Source: Thermoplasmata archaeon | GTDB lineage: Archaea > Thermoplasmatota > Thermoplasmata > UBA10834 | Direction: 5' to 3' | Length of the DNA stretch: 8,211 nucleotides | NCBI GenBank assembly: GCA_022865445.1 | Contig: JALHSX010000172.1 | Coordinates: 1 to 8,211, forward strand | Shown: positions 5,810 through 8,211 of the stretch, in pieces | How positions within the stretch are numbered: position 1 is the first letter of the stretch | Layout of the letters: every line of letters starts with the position of its first letter | Notes under the pieces: model-generated | The model's database searches: none | Seen by the model: only the letters and a program-made list of their open reading frames with translations | Told to the model about the DNA's origin: nothing | Program-made: the position numbers and the translations under genes

Positions 5810-6891
5810 CAAAGCACGAACTCGAAACTCTCAGGGATGAGATCCGGGCGCTCGATGCAGAGCTGCTCGAGACGGCAGCGCGAAGATTCGAAGTCGCGAA
5901 GGAGATTGGGCTCGTCAAGGAAAAGGACGGACTGCAGGTTAGAGACCGTGCTCGTGAGAAGGTAGTGATTTCGGAGTACGTGTGCAACGCGACATCTCTA
6001 GGGATAGACGAGGACATTGCGTCCCAACTAGCAGGAATTCTCGTCGAGGGTTCAGTCAGAGTCCAGAAAGGCCGCAAGAGCAGGAATCTGCACGGGAAGA
6101 CCGCTCTGATTGTCGGCGGAGCGGGGAAAATGGGTGAGTGGACCTCCCGATTCCTGTCCAACCGAGGAGCCGAGGTCCTCATCTGGGATCCCCGAGGAAA
6201 GTTGGAAGGGTACAAGAGCGTCAAGTCTCTCGAGCAATCGGCGAACAAGGCCGACATCGTGGTCGTGGCGAGTCCCCCAGGGACATGTCAAGAAGAGCTT
6301 CAGGCCGTGTTGGATAGTCGGCCAGAAGGGCTCGTATTCGATCTATGCAGCGTCAAGTCTCACATATCTGGAAACCTGCGCCGAGGGGCAAAGGAGGGTC
6401 TCCTTGTGACAAGCGTTCATCCGATGTTCGGGCCAAGAGTCCCTACTCCCAAGAACCAGAATGTCGTCATCTGCGACTGCGGTTGCCAGAAGGCCAATGA
6501 ACAAGCATCGAATCTCTTCTCGAAAGCAGGCGCAAGAGTGAGCATCGTAGGTCTGGAGAGGCACGACGAACTCATGACCTATGTATTGGGACTGTCGCAC
6601 TTGTGCACGATGATCTTCGCGGGAACCGTTGCTAGATCGGGCAATGAGATATCCGCTTATGGCGATGTTCTGGGACCCACATTCGGCAGGATGTCGCGGA
6701 TGGCAAGAGAGCTTTCGAACGAGAGCAAGAGGGTCTACCACGACATACAAACTCTCAACCCGCACACCAGACAGATGATAGCGAACATGGAGACGGTCAC
6801 GAGAGAGCTCCGAAAGGCATCCTTGGATGCGGACCCAGCGCGATTCGGGAAGATCATGGAATCAGACAAGAAGTACTTCGAGGTGAGATGA
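5806..6891 (+). CDS. tyrA: Bifunctional chorismate mutase (AroQ class) - prephenate dehydrogenase
   Basis: This fusion converts chorismate to prephenate and then oxidatively decarboxylates it to 4-hydroxyphenylpyruvate. The first 90 or so residues form an AroQ helical mutase. Every active-site residue of the E. coli P-protein mutase has its counterpart one position earlier: R10, R27, K38, D47, R50, E51, S83 and Q87. The dehydrogenase begins near residue 97 with the dinucleotide loop GGAGKMG (104-110). D128 at the end of the second strand suggests NAD rather than NADP. SPPGT (156-160), DLCSVKS (179-185), catalytic His in HPMFGP (H205), and a helix with RHDELMTYVLGLSH follow. The 361-residue length and layout match the enterobacterial T-protein. 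No ACT domain follows, so any tyrosine feedback would have to act on the catalytic domains. The start is an ATGA overlap with GGAGG at 5795-5799. No prephenate dehydratase or aromatic aminotransferase is in the window. Confidence 0.94.
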   Translation: MTKHELETLRDEIRALDAELLETAARRFEVAKEIGLVKEKDGLQVRDRAREKVVISEYVCNATSLGIDEDIASQLAGILVEGSVRVQKGRKSRNLHGKTALIVGGAGKMGEWTSRFLSNRGAEVLIWDPRGKLEGYKSVKSLEQSANKADIVVVASPPGTCQEELQAVLDSRPEGLVFDLCSVKSHISGNLRRGAKEGLLVTSVHPMFGPRVPTPKNQNVVICDCGCQKANEQASNLFSKAGARVSIVGLERHDELMTYVLGLSHLCTMIFAGTVARSGNEISAYGDVLGPTFGRMSRMARELSNESKRVYHDIQTLNPHTRQMIANMETVTRELRKASLDADPARFGKIMESDKKYFEVR

Positions 6892-6892
6892 G

Positions 6893-7960
6893 TTGGCGAA
6901 GAGAAAAGCTGCAATACTTGGCTCCAGCGGAATGATCGGGCAGAGATTCACCCATATGCTTGACGCACATCCCTATTTCGAGGTCGTTGCATACTGCGCA
7001 TCCGACAGATCAAATGGCAAGAAGCTCGCAGACGTCTGGAAACTTAGTGACGTCGAGATGAATCCACGGATAAGGAAAGAGACGATCAGAGCAACAAATC
7101 CCGCGGCACTTGAAAAACAGGGCGTCGAAATCGTATTCAGCGGCCTGCCATCTGATGTCGCGGGCCCCGTCGAAGATGAGTGCGCTGAGCACGGCATGGC
7201 CGTCTTCTCCAACGCTGCGTCTCACAGGATGGAACACGACACGCCCATTCTGATACCAGAGATAAACCCCGACCATCTCGCCTCCGTCGAGGTCCAGAAG
7301 AAAAGGAGGAAGAACGGCGGATTCATCATCACCAACGCAAACTGCTCGGTGACGGGGCTGGCATTAGGCCTGAAGCCATTGGTGGACGAGTTCGGGTTCA
7401 GAGAAATCAACGTCGCCACTTACCAAGCGCTTTCAGGAGCAGGCTACCCAGGAGTCGCCTCGCTTGACATCCTCGGCAACGTCCTCCCATGGATAAAGGA
7501 CGAGGAGGAGAAGATGACCGCCGAGGGCAGGAAGATCCTCGGGAGCTACAAGAACGGGAGATTCGTCGACTCGCCAGTCAACATCCAGGCGTGTTGTGCA
7601 CGGGTGAACGTGCGAGACGGCCATCTGGAAGCAGTGTTCATAAGGGACAAGAACATGCCCGATGCAAAGTCGATCGCTCGCACTCTGGCGGATTTCAGGG
7701 CGAAGCCGCAGAAGCTCAAGCTGCCGAGCGCACCCGACCGACCGATCATTGTCAGGAAGGAGCAGAACAGACCGCAGCCCTTGCTGGACGCCAACGCAGG
7801 AACTCCAGACAGAGCGAAGGGGATGGCCTTGACGGTCGGCAGGATAAGGGTGGATAAGGACTGTCTCAAATTCTACCTTCTCTCTCACAATACGATCAGG
7901 GGAGGAGCGGGAGGATCAGTGCTCAACGCTGAACTGGCATACAAGGAGGGACTAATCTGA
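6893..7960 (+). CDS. asd: Aspartate-semialdehyde dehydrogenase (archaeal/fungal type)
   Basis: Asd reduces 4-phospho-L-aspartate to L-aspartate 4-semialdehyde with NADPH, the branch point to lysine, threonine, methionine and, in this kind of archaeon, aromatic amino acids. The 355-residue protein has the dinucleotide loop GSSGMIGQRF (10-19), ASDRSNGKK (36-44), and the catalytic Cys in NANCSVTG (C151). QALSGAGYPGV (178-188), ARVNVRDGH (236-244) with substrate Arg R237 and base His H244, and a C-terminal block with SHNTIRGGAGGSVLNAEL complete the archaeal/fungal subclass. The start is TTG 6893, one base after the tyrA stop, with GAGGTGA at 6880-6886. No ATG or GTG is in frame at that point, and translation from this TTG gives the expected N-terminus. 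Its product is a substrate of the ADH synthase at the left edge and of the homocysteine enzyme that follows, so its place in an aromatic operon makes sense. Confidence 0.96.
   Translation: MAKRKAAILGSSGMIGQRFTHMLDAHPYFEVVAYCASDRSNGKKLADVWKLSDVEMNPRIRKETIRATNPAALEKQGVEIVFSGLPSDVAGPVEDECAEHGMAVFSNAASHRMEHDTPILIPEINPDHLASVEVQKKRRKNGGFIITNANCSVTGLALGLKPLVDEFGFREINVATYQALSGAGYPGVASLDILGNVLPWIKDEEEKMTAEGRKILGSYKNGRFVDSPVNIQACCARVNVRDGHLEAVFIRDKNMPDAKSIARTLADFRAKPQKLKLPSAPDRPIIVRKEQNRPQPLLDANAGTPDRAKGMALTVGRIRVDKDCLKFYLLSHNTIRGGAGGSVLNAELAYKEGLI
7944..7950 (+). promoter_or_regulatory. Strong Shine-Dalgarno site directing a probable CTG start at 7957
   Basis: AGGAGGG lies in the last codons of asd. 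Its GGAGG core (7945-7949) is 7 bases before CTG 7957, whose last two bases begin the asd stop TGA (7958-7960). The nearest in-frame conventional start, GTG 7993, is 43 bases beyond the core and has no ribosome site of its own. Confidence 0.6.
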
Positions 7961-8211
7961 GCGCAGAGAAGAAAGGACTCAAGCAGAAGACAGTGTCGAA
8001 GAGCTACGACGAGATCCGAAAGAAGACCATGGGCGGGGACGTCGTCGTGATGACAGCACAGGAATTCAAGAAATACGTCAAAGCGAACGGCGTCAAGAAG
8101 GCTGCCAAGGACGTCGACATTGTCACCACAGGCACTTTCGGCGCGATGTGCTCGTCAGGTGCTTACTTCAACTTCGGCCACTCAGACCCTCCGATAAAGA
8201 TGCAGAAGGTC
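7957..8211 (+). CDS. Homocysteine biosynthesis protein, DUF39/COG1900 (HcyS-like), N-terminal part (partial)
   Basis: The frame is open from before 7957 to the right edge. The 85 residues visible from CTG 7957 match the N-terminus of the DUF39 family. KSYDEIRKK (15-23) is followed by VVVMTAQEF (29-37), then VDIVTTGTFGAMCSSGAYF (53-71) and NFGHSDPPIKMQKV (72-85), both highly characteristic. C65 in GAMCSSGA is the conserved family cysteine thought to carry sulfur. In methanogens this family, usually with a small ferredoxin partner, makes homocysteine from aspartate semialdehyde and a sulfur donor without O-acetylhomoserine. The position right after asd supports that role. CTG 7957 has the best ribosome site; a conventional start would be GTG 7993, which loses 12 residues, or ATG 8029, which cuts into the KSYDEI block. 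The rest of the protein, including any CBS domains, is outside the window. Confidence 0.85.
   Translation, partial: MSAEKKGLKQKTVSKSYDEIRKKTMGGDVVVMTAQEFKKYVKANGVKKAAKDVDIVTTGTFGAMCSSGAYFNFGHSDPPIKMQKV

Noticed and set aside
5003..5812. 269-codon open frame on the minus strand opposite chorismate synthase
   Set aside because: It lies wholly opposite a gene with clear family motifs throughout, its translation shows no recognisable domain, and such long antisense frames are expected from this base composition.
1..8211. CRISPR arrays, tRNA or rRNA genes, insertion sequences, defence genes or other mobile elements
   Set aside because: The window is almost entirely accounted for by housekeeping biosynthetic genes. 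I saw no direct-repeat array, inverted terminal repeats, clover-leaf sequence or transposase-like protein.

Overview
The window is a single, tightly packed, plus-strand gene run encoding an archaeal-type shikimate/chorismate/tyrosine pathway, followed by two genes of aspartate-semialdehyde metabolism. Four things point to an archaeon: the alternative early pathway (an ADH-synthase tail followed by 3-dehydroquinate synthase II in place of AroG/AroB), a GHMP-superfamily shikimate kinase in place of the P-loop AroK, an aspartate-semialdehyde dehydrogenase of the archaeal/fungal type, and the start of a DUF39/COG1900 homocysteine-biosynthesis gene. Gene order and the strong Shine-Dalgarno (SD) sites would suit a Thermoplasmatota or methanogen-related euryarchaeote, but the lineage is only a guess.

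Layout: 1-96, 3' end of 2-amino-3,7-dideoxy-D-threo-hept-6-ulosonate (ADH) synthase; 80-1132, dehydroquinate synthase II; 1133-2611, fused dehydroquinate dehydratase-shikimate dehydrogenase (AroD-AroE); 2608-3477, shikimate kinase; about 3465/3489-4736, EPSP synthase; 4733-5809, chorismate synthase; 5806-6891, fused chorismate mutase-prephenate dehydrogenase; 6893-7960, aspartate-semialdehyde dehydrogenase; 7957 to the right edge, 5' part of a homocysteine-biosynthesis (HcyS-like) gene. Neighbouring genes overlap by a few bases or lie within a few bases of each other. No intergenic stretch could hold a promoter, terminator or RNA gene, so the run is very probably one transcript with translational coupling. 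It enters from the left and leaves on the right.

The genes lie in reaction order. ADH synthase joins L-aspartate semialdehyde to 6-deoxy-5-ketofructose 1-phosphate. DHQ synthase II deaminates and cyclises the product. AroD-AroE, shikimate kinase, EPSP synthase and chorismate synthase then lead to chorismate, and the mutase-dehydrogenase leads on to 4-hydroxyphenylpyruvate for tyrosine. The next gene, Asd, makes the aspartate semialdehyde used at the first step, and the last gene uses the same compound to make homocysteine. The cluster is therefore organised around aspartate semialdehyde as well as chorismate.

I see no wholly new system. The points most worth checking are three genes whose best SD site and protein alignment point to non-canonical start codons (ATC/ATT near 101-104, ACG/ATT near 3465-3471, CTG at 7957), the altered NADP-binding motif in the AroE domain, and the shared aspartate-semialdehyde logic of the operon.
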